From NCBI GenBank assembly GCA_003427395.1, contig BFEA01000181.1, forward strand, positions 1,658,843 through 1,722,842: a stretch of 64,000 nt of DNA, in the 5' to 3' direction. Every line of letters starts with the position of its first letter. Position 1 is the stretch's first letter. The position numbers were made by a program, and so were the translations under genes. Below, one piece after another: positions 11,230 to 21,148 of this stretch. Origin of the DNA: Chara braunii. Its lineage: Eukaryota > Streptophyta > Charophyceae > Charales > Characeae. The notes under the pieces were generated by a model that had not been told where the DNA came from, made no database searches, and was given only the letters and a program-made list of their open reading frames with translations.

Positions 11230-11675
11230 TCAATCAACAATAATCAGTGGTACCCCCTCGTGAGTAAGCTCTGTCGTCCGGGACTCCACATCCGGTACAC
11301 ACTGGTCCTCCTCGTCATTAAGAACCTGAGTTGCTATCGACTCTGGGACCACATAGCTAATGTCAAAAGACGTTGCAGGGTCGATCTTGCTGATATGTGC
11401 CATGCATCTCGCCATCTCTCGTCTGCAACGCTCCTAAGGCAGAGCCTCTGCAAGCATAATATCGCCCGTAGCTCCAATCAGTATCTCAATCCGTCCCCTC
11501 CTGTCGATGTAGACATATGAAACCTTGAGGAAACGTTCTCCATGAAGGGGCTTTCAAAAAGCCTGCATAGCAAAGTCAGCTCCGACCAAACGGCTGTAGC
11601 CATTTCCAAGATAGGGGACTGGCCCCTCCCCTCTTGGGGTCCAACATCTGCCTCGGTCTTAGGCTCGTCTGACAT
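11230..11675 (-). pseudogene. broken hypothetical protein, Gag-leader-like
   Basis: Two short minus-strand frames (11,675-11,478 beginning MSDEPKTEADVGPQEGRG, and 11,415-11,230) that look like acidic, low-complexity N-terminal segments of a retroelement protein. No domain is recognisable. The similar openings (MSD...) here and at 10,852 hint at two Gag starts from related elements, but this is weak. Confidence 0.25.
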
Positions 11676-11885
11676 ATAGGAATCAATCTCCCTCTACCAA
11701 GTACCATGCAAGGATATATGCAATCCGCTGCAATGTCGCTCTCCGCCGCCGCCTCTTACCGGTCTCCAATGCTTAGGCTATCATCAACAAACTCGGTCTC
11801 TATGGGTGTCCTAGTCAAATTTGTCGCCGAGATCGATGTCACTCACGCTACAAGGGTCAAGGTCAGACTCATCGATCTCCGATCT

Positions 11886-12341
11886 CTACATGCAAGTCGT
11901 GATCGGGATACCGGATCTGGCTATCTTGTTCCTGATCCGCTCATCCTTCTGCCTCTTCCCCTTGCTACGTGCCTCTCTGAAAGGCTCGGGATTGCATCCA
12001 TCGAAATCGGAAAGTACACCACCAAGCGTTGAAGGGACGCGAGGGAACACCACATGCATCGAATTATCCCTCCAATAGCTCTCCCTGCAAAATATGTAAT
12101 CTGCAGTTCTGTCATAAGTGGTGCCCTTCACTCCATCCTTCCCTGCCCCCTTTACCGAGTAGGTGATCACCAGCGTGCGTCTTGAAGTAGGGGACTCGTT
12201 GGCCCTGACGCCGAAGCTCTGATGTCCAACATGTCGATAGCAGAACTTCTCAAGAAGTTTGCCCCACTTTGGGGTTGTCTCACGTTGACGGGCCAGCTTG
12301 GACAATGTTTGCTCCCCTGCGAGCATAAATGCTCCCTCCAA
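11886..12341 (-). CDS. hypothetical protein, unrecognised
   Basis: Uninterrupted 151-codon minus-strand frame beginning MEGAFMLAGEQTLSKL. It has aromatic and cysteine-containing stretches of non-low-complexity character (KWGKLLEKFCYRHVGHQSFG; DRTADYIFCRESYWRDN) and a basic C-terminal segment (EARSKGKRQKDERIRNK), so it may be genuine coding sequence. I do not recognise the family. It lies upstream, on the same strand, of the Gag-like array, and could be part of the same element or a neighbouring one. The start is the first Met of the open frame and is uncertain. Confidence 0.35.
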   Translation of the reverse strand: MEGAFMLAGEQTLSKLARQRETTPKWGKLLEKFCYRHVGHQSFGVRANESPTSRRTLVITYSVKGAGKDGVKGTTYDRTADYIFCRESYWRDNSMHVVFPRVPSTLGGVLSDFDGCNPEPFREARSKGKRQKDERIRNKIARSGIPITTCM

Positions 12342-12346
12342 CGCTT

Positions 12347-12565
12347 GGGCCCGGCTGAAACAGCAACTACCAGCTCAACGTAAGGGCCCACCCGAGAGGG
12401 CCCGGCTGAACCGCGACCAACAACTCAATGAAAGGGGCCCGCCTGAATGGGCCCGGTTGAACAACAGCGACCAGCAACTCAATGAAAGGGGCCCGCCCGA
12501 ATGGGCCAGGCTGAACTGCAACTCAATAAAAAGGCCCGCCTGAACAGCAACCGGTAACTCAATGT
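12347..12565 (+). repeat. minisatellite 1, ~52-bp GGGCC-rich unit
   Basis: Four to five imperfect units containing AGCAACTCAATGAAAGGGGC followed by CCGCCYGAAYGGGCC and a GGCTGAAC tail. The last units are shortened. GGGCCC/GGGCC inverted cores occur in each unit. Confidence 0.85.
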
Positions 12566-12639
12566 AAGCAATATCGTGAATGTGTCTCCGCAGAAAGTCG
12601 GTCCAAAATACGAGGGCTGGAACCTCCAGTATCATCACA

Positions 12640-12875
12640 AGGACTGGTCAACAACACATCGCATACAAAGGGAGTAATCATAAAATACCGTATGTACTGG
12701 GGCTGGACTGTGCAAAATTGTCTCCGTGGGGACCAATCCGCAACATATCATCTGTGAAGGAAAAATACCATTTGCACAGGGACTGAACTGCAAACGCTGT
12801 CTGTGCAGGAAAAATACCACCTGCTCAGGGATTGAACCAACATGCATTATCTGCTCAGAGACTGATCAGCAAGGA
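12640..12875 (+). repeat. minisatellite 2, ~50-bp unit
   Basis: Three to four imperfect units with the pattern GGAAAAATACC, then TGCACAGGGACTGAACTGC, then CTGTCTGTGCAGG. The clearest copies start near 12,757 and 12,806. Confidence 0.7.
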
Positions 12876-12952
12876 ATCACATCAACGGGAATAGGGTGCC
12901 CAATCATTCCAGCAGCGGCACTCACGCATCAATCCACCAAGGCATACAGCCT

Positions 12953-13120
12953 CAAACCAATCGGATTAGAAGGGTATGCATTCCCAAACCATCATACCAG
13001 TCGGGCGCGCCCCCTAGAATCATCAAGCCAGTAGGGTGCGCAATCTAGAATCATCATATCAACAAGGCACGCGCTATAGAATCATCATACCAACAGGGCG
13101 TGCATTAAATGAGCAAACAT
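12953..13120 (+). repeat. minisatellite 3, ~33-bp unit
   Basis: Four to five units of about 33 bp with the core AGAATCATCATACCAACAGG followed by GCGTGC-type sequence. The array lies about 60 bp before the first recognisable RT codon of the next element. Confidence 0.8.
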
Positions 13121-13177
13121 CAGGCATGGGCGCGCCACGCACCTTCGAACAACCAGTTCGAGCCTGGGCGCGCACTA

Positions 13178-14727
13178 AATCGACAACTTTTCAGACTAGA
13201 TATGGTCTGTATGAGTTTGTAGTGATGCCCTTTGGTCTTTGCAATGCACCAGGAGCATTCCAGCACGCTATGAATCGGATCTTCCATGACCATTTAGATA
13301 AGCTTGTCGTGGTTTACCTTGACGACATTCTGATCTTTAGTAAGTCTGTCGAGGAGCATGCACAGCACGTCGAGACTGTACTTTCACTCCTGCGACAACA
13401 CAAGTATAAGGTCAACCTAGAGAAGTGTGAGTTTGGTCGCACTAAGATATCATACTTGGGTCACGAAGTATCCGCGGAAGGGATTAGGCCGGAAGATGCG
13501 AAGGTGGCTAGTATTCGAGACTGGCCACGACCTCAAACAGTCACTGAGGTCACATCTTTCTTAGGAATGTGCGGCTACTATAGGAACTTCGTAAATAATT
13601 ATTCTACAGTCGCCTCTCCTTTGATAGATCTAACTCGACTTGACACGCCGTGGGACTGGAGTGATGAGTGCGAGGGTGCTTTCAAGAGATTGAAGCTTGC
13701 ACTCATGAATCATGAGGTTCTCATGGTTCCCGATCCTCAGAAGCCATTCATAGTGACCACTGACGCAAGCCAATACGGCATTGGCGCAGTGCTGGCTCAA
13801 CAGGAAGGGAAAAAGTTGAGACCGATTGAGTACACGAGCAAGAAGATGCCATCGAAGAAACTGGCGAAGTCCACCTATGAAAGGGAACTCTATGCTCTAT
13901 ATAAAGCACTTATCCATTGGAGACACTTCCTTTTGGGAAGGTTCTTCTACTTGAGGACTGATCATCAGACCCTCAAATGGATCAAGACTCAACCGGCTCT
14001 TTCTGACGCACTCAAGCGATGGATTGAGGTCATAGATCAATATGACTTCAAGTTTGAGTATCTGAAGGGAGAGTACAACAAGGTTGCAAATGCGCTATCA
14101 CGTAGGGCAGACTACCTAGGTGCGCTAGTTTCTGACTTTGGCGTATTTGATGAAGTAACTCAATCGTTGGTGGGAGCCTATCAGGAAGACCCTGTCACGA
14201 TGGACATCATTCGCAAACTTCAGGCAAAAGACAAGGCCACAGAGAGTGAGTTTGTAATGGCGGACGGGCTTCTCTATCTTGATAAGGCCGGAATAAAAAG
14301 GTTAGTAATTCCATCTAGTGAACGTTTGCGTAGTTTGTTTCTAGGAGAATTCCATGACGCAACCGGACACTTTGGCTACAAGAAGACGAGTGCTAATCTA
14401 GTACAACGATTTTGGTGGCATGGAATGTTAGATGACGCCAAAAAGTACGTAGAGACCTGTCAGGCCTGTCAGCGGGACAAGCAGCGAACTCAAGCACCGC
14501 TTGGTTTGTTAAAGCCTTTACCTATTCCCGCTGGTCCAGGACAGAGTGTCTCCATGAATTTCATGGACACCCTAGTGACCAGCAAGAGTGGCAAGAGGCA
14601 CATATTCGTCATCATCGATCGATTCACCAAGTATGCTAGACTAGTTACAATGCCAGAGACCGCAAGGACTGACCATGTCATCAAGTTGTTCAAGGACGAC
14701 TGGGTGCGTTCAAGGACAACTGGGTGC
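13178..14727 (+). pseudogene. Ty3/gypsy pol: truncated RT, RNase H, integrase N-terminus
   Basis: The frame is open from 13,036 but recognisable pol begins at FQTRYGLYEFVVMPFG (about 13,190), so the N-terminal half of RT is missing. In order: RT with the catalytic YLDD box (VVYLDDILIFSKS, near 13,310-13,350); RNase H with TTDASQYGIGAVLAQQ (about 13,760-13,800), STYERELYAL and TDHQTLKW; then the integrase HHCC finger (HDATGHFG, then CQACQRDK, about 14,355-14,485) and the first catalytic Asp region (MNFMDTL, then IDRFTKYARL). The frame is broken by a 20-bp duplication at 14,688-14,727. Upstream are minisatellites rather than gag or protease. Confidence 0.9.
14688..14727 (+). repeat. 20-bp tandem duplication disrupting integrase
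   Basis: GTTCAAGGACGACTGGGTGC (14,688-14,707) is repeated with one substitution at 14,708-14,727. Twenty bases is not a whole number of codons, so this shifts the integrase out of frame. Confidence 0.95.
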
Positions 14728-15672
14728 GTCACTTTGGTTTACCAGAGACCATCGTTAGTGACAGAGATGTCCGCTTCACAAGTGAGCTATGGAAGAAGAC
14801 TGCTGAACAGATGGGCAGTCAACTTTATATGACTTCAGGGAATCATCCCGAAGCCAACGGACAAGCCGAACAAATGAACAGAGTTGTACAACACTTGCTG
14901 AGGCATTACATCAAGGCCAGCCAGGATGACTGGGATGAGCAGTTGCCTCTCATCGCCAGCCTGTACAACAATGCTGTACACAGCAGTACCGACGTTAGTC
15001 CTAATCACCTGCACTTGGGATGGAAGCCTCGATCAACCCTAGACTTCCTCCTACCCGAAAACCGACCCGCTGCAACTCCAGGCACACTCGAGTATGGTGT
15101 GCAGTATGAGAAGTTGCTGCAAGAAGATGTCAAGCATATGAAGAAAGCTCAGCAAGCGATGATTGCTTCTGAGAATCAACATCGTAGACAGGTCTCATTT
15201 CAGGTAGGGGAACGTGTCTGCGTCAAGGCTAGTGAGCTAGGACAGGAATTTGGAATCTCTCGTAAACTAATGCCTCAGTATTTTGGTCCTTGGGAAGTCC
15301 TGGATATAGTGGGGGATGAGATGGATGGTCCCACATATGTCATCCGTGTCCCTGGACACCTACGCACTTACCCTGTCTTTCATGCCTCAAAGCTTGCACC
15401 TTTCGCTGAGACGGATCAATTCCCTTCAAGGAGATCGATGCTGCCCCTAACCATGGATGGTCAAGTAGACATCGACGACATTGTGGATCACAGGGACATG
15501 CCTATTCCAGAGGAAGACCTCCCAAGCCCAAGAGAGAGTACCGTGTCCGATTCAGGCATCATACGGATCCAAAAGAAGATCGTTGGTTTACCAGAGAGGA
15601 ACTGATTGAGACAACTCCTCAAGTTGTGGCAGAATACGAGAGAAAGCTGAAAGGGAAGGCGCGTGCGAAGTA
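14728..15672 (+). pseudogene. Ty3/gypsy integrase C-terminal half
   Basis: Continues the integrase after the duplication: RHFGLPETIVSDRDVRF with the second catalytic Asp, then HPEANGQAEQMNR with the catalytic Glu, then the C-terminal GPY/F-type region (ISRKLMPQYFGPWEVLDIVG, near 15,260-15,310; YPVFHASKLAPF, near 15,370-15,410). Near 15,525 the frame shifts again. In the next frame the protein continues through KREYRVRFRHH and DRWFTREELIE to a TAA ending at 15,672, the tail of a chromodomain-like segment. The polypurine tract and LTR follow within 40 bp, as expected for a 3' end. Confidence 0.88.
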
Positions 15673-15697
15673 AGCATCTCAGCGGACTTTCGAAGCT

Positions 15698-15705
15698 AAG
15701 GGGGA
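15698..15705 (+). other. polypurine tract
   Basis: AAGGGGGA lies a few bases before TGTGAGGATT, where the 3' LTR is taken to begin. It primes plus-strand DNA synthesis in LTR retroelements. Confidence 0.7.
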
Positions 15706-15710
15706 TGGAA

Positions 15711-16600
15711 TGTGAGGATTGAGCCCTCAAGAAGGGGCCTTGCCATGATGTACATGTTTTGGGCTAAGGCCCCAGCAAGCCTCATGCCCGCCCTAAGTGA
15801 AGGCGGGCCAGCAAATCAACAAGAGCCCTCTGTGCAAACATTTCACGAAGTGGGGTCCATACAGTTGCAGCACGCCAGTTGGTTGGAGTGCACCGAGTCT
15901 CGAATCTCTGCAAATGTGGAGATCCCAGGGCCTCTTAGTTAGGCCCTGGGCACTTGAACGTGAGGCTGACAATGCATGCTAGGTATAAAGGCCGAAAATG
16001 CCAAAGGGAAATCGGCCCACTATCTAAATCTGGCCGCAGGCCTTGACAAAAGAGGCGCAACTGCATCACCCGCGCCCCAACTGCATCGGGCCTGGTTCCG
16101 GCACTGGGGCCCAGTCGCAGGCTGAAGGGAGGCCGCCCACACGCAACACTGGCATATAGGCAAGCAGGGCGAGTGAGCAGGGATCTTGGCCAGTGTGGGC
16201 ATTGCCGGCATGCTGCGCGAACGCGAGCTACTGTGCTGCGCTAAGGCTGAGGGAGCAGGCCAGCGCTAAAGCGGTAGGGCGCTGCCTGTGAGCGCAGGGC
16301 ACTGGCGGCCATAGCCAGGCTGCTTGTGTGCGCAGGGGAGGTGAGGGCGAAGGTGGTTCTTCGATGGTGAAGGGCGCTGTGTGGGAAACAAGGGACAGTG
16401 TGGGTGAAGGAGGAGACGTACCTGGTGGAGGTGGAGGTCGACATTGGTGTTGACATCATCACTCGCTGGTCGTCAAGTTGTCTGGTTGTTTTCATTGCTG
16501 TAGTTGTAGGCTTAGGCTGTAGAGTAGATAGGGCGCCTGGCGCCATTCACAAGAGTGAGCTACATTGGGTTATGTTGTTGGTGTGACCTAACCAAGTGGG
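15711..16600 (+). mobile_element. 3' LTR of the preceding gypsy element
   Basis: Begins TGTGAGGATT directly after the polypurine tract. It has a TATA box at 15,984-15,989, GGCGGCCATAGC ending at 16,315, TACCTG near 16,420-16,425 and the GGGCGCCTGGCGCC inverted repeat at 16,531-16,544. The right end is not defined because no matching 5' LTR was found in the window. Confidence 0.65.
15984..15989 (+). promoter_or_regulatory. TATA box of LTR
   Basis: TATAAA in the context GGTATAAAGG, about 273 bp into the LTR, an expected U3 promoter position. Confidence 0.5.
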
Positions 16601-16714
16601 GGCAGCTTCCCTGCGCCACGCTGCCCCACTTCCCTTACATCCAACCCTAACATTAAGTGTTGCCCTCAACCACTTAGGTTAGGGTTAGGGCAGCAAAGTC
16701 AACTCTCACCGGCA

Positions 16715-16727
16715 AGTAAAATCGGCT
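16715..16727 (-). other. primer-binding site, initiator tRNA-Met type (minus strand)
   Basis: The reverse complement reads TTGGTATCAAAGC, a common plant copia-type variant of the initiator-Met primer site. It directly abuts the LTR edge ...ATAACA (minus strand) at 16,728. Confidence 0.75.
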
Positions 16728-16988
16728 TTGATACCAATGTTATGATCCTGGCCAATTTCGAGATACACATTCATCAGATAACACAATTGTTTCTCTTTTT
16801 CTTTGTCTTAATAGCAGCTTTTTTAACTCCTCCAGACATTTTGGAGAGAGAGGATTAGAAGAAGAAGAAGAAGTGAGGAAAAAGAAAAAGATGTACACCA
16901 GCATAGACAAATGACACGGCTATTCTTCTTCGCCGAACAATCTCCTCTTCCTTATCTCCCCCTTCTCTAATTCATACAAGAAATAACA
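16728..16988 (-). mobile_element. copia-like 261-bp LTR, minus strand
   Basis: On the minus strand the segment begins TGTTATTTC and ends GATCATAACA, the TGTTA...TAACA ends typical of plant copia LTRs, followed at once by a primer-binding site. The body is AT-rich with a short GAA microsatellite. Element interior should lie below 16,715, but that DNA belongs to another LTR, so only the LTR plus leader survives. Confidence 0.6.
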
Positions 16989-17156
16989 ATACAACGTTGA
17001 ATGGCTATTCCAGAATCAATGTCCGAGTTTCTCTTATACTCCCGGCATCACTTGAGGTTCACCATAGCCATGACCGCCTCTTCCTCCCTTCATCATCATA
17101 GGCCGAGGCTATGGCGGACTACTAGGCCTTACCCAGATGCCCAAAGGACAACCCAA

Positions 17157-17223
17157 GCGCAACTCTGCCTTGAAGCTATGGCTGCTTCACTCAAGCCACC
17201 ATGCGCAACTCTGCCTTGAAGCT
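17157..17223 (+). repeat. 46-bp-spaced direct repeat
   Basis: GCGCAACTCTGCCTTGAAGC occurs at 17,157 and again at 17,203. Confidence 0.9.
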
Positions 17224-17843
17224 TCTTGGTGTGGCTCTCCCCAGTTGGGGACTCCCTGCTGCAGCACCCACCAAGGTGATGAAGATGGCTGCCACCATAG
17301 CCAGGTAAGTACCCCTGGCACTCCTCCCCCTTCCCGTCCTTCCTCCTGTCCTTCTCCTTCTCCCAGCAGCACTGCTCCTGGATAGCGCTGCTCCAACCGG
17401 CGTTCCAACCAGTGTGTCGCCAAACTTGCACACTGAGAATGAGGCCGGGCTCTTCGCCCGACTGGGAGATATAGCGGCCTGCTTGCCTCTTTGGGCGGTG
17501 ACTTCCAGGCCGCTCGGCCTTCCAGGCAAACGGTATCTCCTCCCTTCCGGAGGGAAACATCATTGCAGACTCTGATATTGCCCGTACAGGCCCTAGACCC
17601 AGACTGGTTGGACTGGTACCCGCCTAGACCTAACCTACAACTACAGGGCCTCTAAAAATGCCACTTTTGTCTTCTTCTGCTCGGCCTCCAGTACCCGCAC
17701 ATCTACCGCTTCAGGGTGCAGTACCGGCCTACCCGCTACTTGAATGTTTTTCCTGCTGCAATCCCTCAATGTCACGGCCACAGGTAAGTACCGGCCCTGA
17801 GGGCCCAATGAACGAGCAAGTGCCCTTGCGGGCCACACACACT

Positions 17844-17911
17844 CTCAAGCCAACCAGCACTCAGACAGGCACGGCCACACACACACTCAAGCCAACCAGC
17901 ACTCAGACAGA
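17844..17911 (+). repeat. 42-bp tandem duplication
   Basis: CTCAAGCCAACCAGCACTCA (continuing GACAG) occurs at 17,844 and 17,886, with CACAC-rich linkers. Confidence 0.9.
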
Positions 17912-18090
17912 CACGCAGTCCAGCGAACGTGCACACACAGACTTAGTAGCAGGCGGGAAACTCACCAAGGCATTCAGTCTATGGGCAAAACTCGTAAATC
18001 AGTCGTGTGTTTCAATCCATGTTTGGACGGGTCATCACACTAGTCAAACCATCAGAGGCATGGATCAGCTAAGTAACTAAACAGGCAACC

Positions 18091-18113
18091 AAAAAAAAAA
18101 AAAAAAAAAAAAA
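18091..18113 (+). repeat. poly(A) run of 23
   Basis: Uninterrupted A tract. It could mark the 3' end of a retroposed transcript, but no target-site duplication or LINE/SINE body was recognised upstream. Confidence 0.8.
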
Positions 18114-18298
18114 GTTCTGACTAGGGGAATGTTGTATATTAATTGCATTACTAAATTTTGTTATTTTGAAGCAGCGAAATCCAATTTTCAAAAACAAAAA
18201 ACAAAAAAAGTTAAAGATCTCATCCACTCAAATAGACTAGGATCCGGGGTAAGCTACTTGGTGGTCCGGCGGAGGTCTCCCCTGTGCTGTTCTCCACC

Positions 18299-19934
18299 AT
18301 GGATGACTATCCCATGTACGGGATGGTGGCTCTGCCTGTTCTTTTGGGACCATTATTCCGTTTCTTCTTTCCTCTCGACTTTGGGAGAGTGTGCACCTCC
18401 CGCATGATGATGAGATCCGGAATTGCGAAACCCGGACTCTCAGCGGCAGAGCAGGCAGAAATAGACCGCTGCTTAGCCGAAAAAAAAAAGAAAAAGGACA
18501 GAAAAAGAAACAGAAAGAAGAAGAGTTGAGGAAGAAAACTCGAATAGAAGAAGAAAGAATTAAAAAAGAGTTGAAAGAAAAGATGGAAAAAGATTAATGG
18601 AAGAATTAAGGACCATAGAGGACGAAGATGAATCTGCAGATCACGCAGACAGACTCGTCAAACGTCGAACTGAAAGAGGCGAAAGCAGTCAGACTGGTGG
18701 GTTGAATATACAGGTCAGACCCTTAAATTGGTATGACCAATATAGCTATACTAGTGAAAGGATTGAAGAGACAGAGGAAGAACGGGATACGTTTATCGCA
18801 AAATTGGCATCAATTGAGGATAAAGGGAAAAAGAACTCTTGCTGGAAGAAAAACGAACAGAATTGCACAGCAAAATGTTAGCAGCAAAGCGACAAGAGCT
18901 GGAAGAGAGAAAAAGACTGCAGGTAGAGGGTGAAAGGTTGCAAAAAGAATTATCAGCGCAGAAAGAAAAGCAAACAGCAACCGAACAGCAACTTACCCTC
19001 TTGACAGCAACTGTTCTCCATACAAAGCAAGAGTTGACAGCGATGAACAAGACCTTGCAGAAAGTTGAAGTCCATCAGTATGAATTCGAGGGAGTCTGGA
19101 ATACCTTCCTACAGAGATCTGCAGCAGAAGTTGATCAACATGTGCAAGCATACATTGTAAAATTAGACGAGCAGATCAGTAAAACTTTGACCCCCGTTGT
19201 GATTGAGAAATTGGTAAGTAGCGGTGGAGGAGATGGAGGAGACGAAAATGGTGGTGGGGACGAAGATAAAAAGAAGAAGGGTGCGCTGCAAGAAGACGCA
19301 GGAGAAGTCGGGAAGATTAAAGTAAAAGTGTTGTGGACGTACACCGACAAAAAGGAAGAAAGTGTTTTGAATTGGATTGCAGAGATATGTGTATTGGCAA
19401 CGTATTCCGTATTGGGACAGGGTTCTCATGGCCAGTTCGTGTATGGCCAGAGATGCAATGAGTTTTGCAATTTCCCCGCAGAAAGAAAGCTTATTGTCAG
19501 TCTATGGTAGAGTATTCCCAACAAACCCATATTGAAGATTTCTTTAAAGCGGTCCGGGAACGATTTGAAGATAAGAACTTAGCCCGGATAACTAAAATAT
19601 TAATCTTGAATATCGCAGATAGGAAATGGAAAATGTATCTGCACTTAAATCTACCATGAACGAACTTCTGCAATGCGCTGAACATGGACTCACCCCAATG
19701 CAGATTCTTAATAACTTTACTAGAGCACGACCCGATCCTCTCCGCACTCACCTATATCCCCGTACCAAGGAAGAGGGGATGACCTATGAGAAGTTCAGCA
19801 AGATCGCGTTAGATCATGCCGGTTTCTTGGCGGAGCAAACTACAGCCATTATTGGAAAGATCTGCAAGCCGGCAAAAAATGGCAAAATCGTACCATCTCA
19901 GGAAGTATTCCTGGGAAGGACAACCTTCTTCTGA
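18299..19934 (+). pseudogene. retrotransposon Gag with long coiled coil
   Basis: Start taken at ATG 18,299 (MDDYPMYGMVAL). The protein then has a Lys/Glu-rich heptad-like region spread over several frames (about 18,480-19,050; for example RIEEERIKKELKEKMEK and RQELEERKRLQVEGERLQK), an acidic Gly/Asp-rich spacer (about 19,215-19,275), and a Gag core (about 19,330-19,900; EDFFKAVRERFEDKNLARIT, HIEDFF, FTRARPDPLRTHLYP). At least four small frameshifts occur (near 18,490, 18,595, 18,835 and 19,640). The nucleocapsid follows at 19,985, and protease and RT are downstream on the same strand. Gag would form the particle; the coiled coil is an unusually long N-terminal extension. Confidence 0.75.
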
Positions 19935-19984
19935 CCTTTGAAGAAGGTGTCGAAACTCTCTCCTACGACCAGAGAGACTATGGT

Positions 19985-20413
19985 ATGGAGGGAGATGCAG
20001 ACAACAGATCGGTAGTTCAGGAGGGGGACTACGCGGGCGTTGCAGCCCGCGGGGGAGGGCGACAAGGAAGAGGTCATGGCAGAGCAAAAGGAGGCCGCAG
20101 TCGTGGAGGAAGCGGACCCGGCACCCAGAGGGGTGATGGCGAAGGAAGCTACTACGTGGGAGGAAGGGGCAATGGTCCCTCGCAAGGTGGCCGAGGACCC
20201 AACTCCACATAGGGAAGAGGAAGAGGCACGTGGAACGAGAACTGGGATCGTCCGTATCCACCCCATCCTGGCCTGCTCGAAGGCAGACCTTGGGAAAAGT
20301 CGGGAATCAGAGAAAACGTTTGGCAAGATAGAACAGTCGTCGATCAATGCCTCAAATGTGGTGACCCCAACCACATCGTTCCCTTCTGCCCATATACTAT
20401 AAACAACCAAAAG
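19985..20413 (+). pseudogene. Gag nucleocapsid: RGG-rich region and CCHC knuckle
   Basis: An Arg/Gly-rich segment (AARGGGRQGRGHGRAKGG at about 20,040-20,095, then more RGG-type sequence) precedes one zinc knuckle, CLKCGDPNHIVPFC (about 20,349-20,390, C-X2-C-X4-H-X4-C). The two lie in different frames, so the region is broken. Both features are nucleic-acid binding and typical of Gag C-termini. The protease follows about 100 bp later. Confidence 0.75.
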
Positions 20414-20495
20414 GGAACAGCCAGTAGAGGTTTCAATTGCCTCTACCGGAACTTCGAATGCAAATAGACTGACATCCTCCAATTCGAAGGTTCCC

Positions 20496-21142
20496 GTGGC
20501 AGAAACTGAAGAGATAAACGATCCCCACCTAGTCAATTGTCCAGAGGCAGTTAGTGTATGTACCTCTCTAGGTGGATCCCTCGCAAGCATGGGTGATGAG
20601 TTGGCCACTCGTTGCAAAGCCTGGGTCGAAATGAAAACACAAAAAGGCCAGCTAATTATTGCAGATCTAAAAGTCAATAAAGTAAGAGTAGGCGGTATGA
20701 TTGATAGTGGGTCAACACGCAACGATCTTAGTAAGAAAAGTCTGCAAAAGTTGTGTCTCGAGCTTAAGGTAAAACAGTTGGAAGAGCCCGTAGTAAGTAA
20801 ATTAGTGAATAGTAGCAAGATTGTGTTAGATAGATATGTTGAGCGGATTCAAACATACTTTCGGCTTGAGCAGAGGGGAAGGTGGAACGTGTTCTCCACT
20901 CTCTGACTCTCTTGGTGGAAGATAGTCTCCCTTTTGACATTCTCTTAGGTACAGATTGGGGGGAAGCTGCAAATGCGGATGTGAAGTTGAGGGACCACGA
21001 GTGTTGGCTCCCTAGTCCGCAAGGTGGAAAGAAGAAAATCCGCTTGTTTCATGAATCTGGTAAGGAAAGCAGCTTGGCTCATTGTTGTACGAGTGCCCCC
21101 GCGTTCGCCTGTCATATAAAGAAGTATAATCTATTTGATTAG
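20496..21142 (+). pseudogene. gypsy aspartic protease
   Basis: The active-site region VGGMIDSGSTRNDLSK (near 20,690-20,735) contains the catalytic Asp-Ser-Gly triad. The C-terminal motif FDILLGTDWGEAANADV lies near 20,930-20,980 in a different frame, so a frameshift lies between about 20,820 and 20,900. This would be the polyprotein-processing protease of the element. The RT frame starts within 10 bp of its end. Confidence 0.8.
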
Positions 21143-21148
21143 GTATTT

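Larger units (their letters stand above)
16989..18290. other. no recognisable gene; LTR-like motifs and short repeats
   Basis: No coding region is supported. The stretch holds several copies of the GCTATGGC/GCCATAGC motif seen in LTRs (near 17,108, 17,175 and 17,293). Two perfect splice-donor-like CAGGTAAG sites lie at 17,302-17,309 and 17,781-17,788. There are two small direct repeats and a poly(A) run. It is probably composed of LTR remnants of opposite orientation. Confidence 0.45.

Noticed and set aside
16675-16692. TTAGGGTTAGGG, telomere-like
   Set aside because: Only two units, not the usual plant TTTAGGG, and part of a local inverted repeat with CCCTAAC; not a telomere.
17129-17563. 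144-codon minus-strand frame with splice-donor-like text
   Set aside because: Low-complexity composition, no domain, overlaps LTR-type motifs and a 46-bp direct repeat.
17302-17788. Host gene exons inferred from CAGGTAAG sites
   Set aside because: No exon coding sequence or acceptor partner is recognisable; the sites fit the LTR-associated pattern reported separately.
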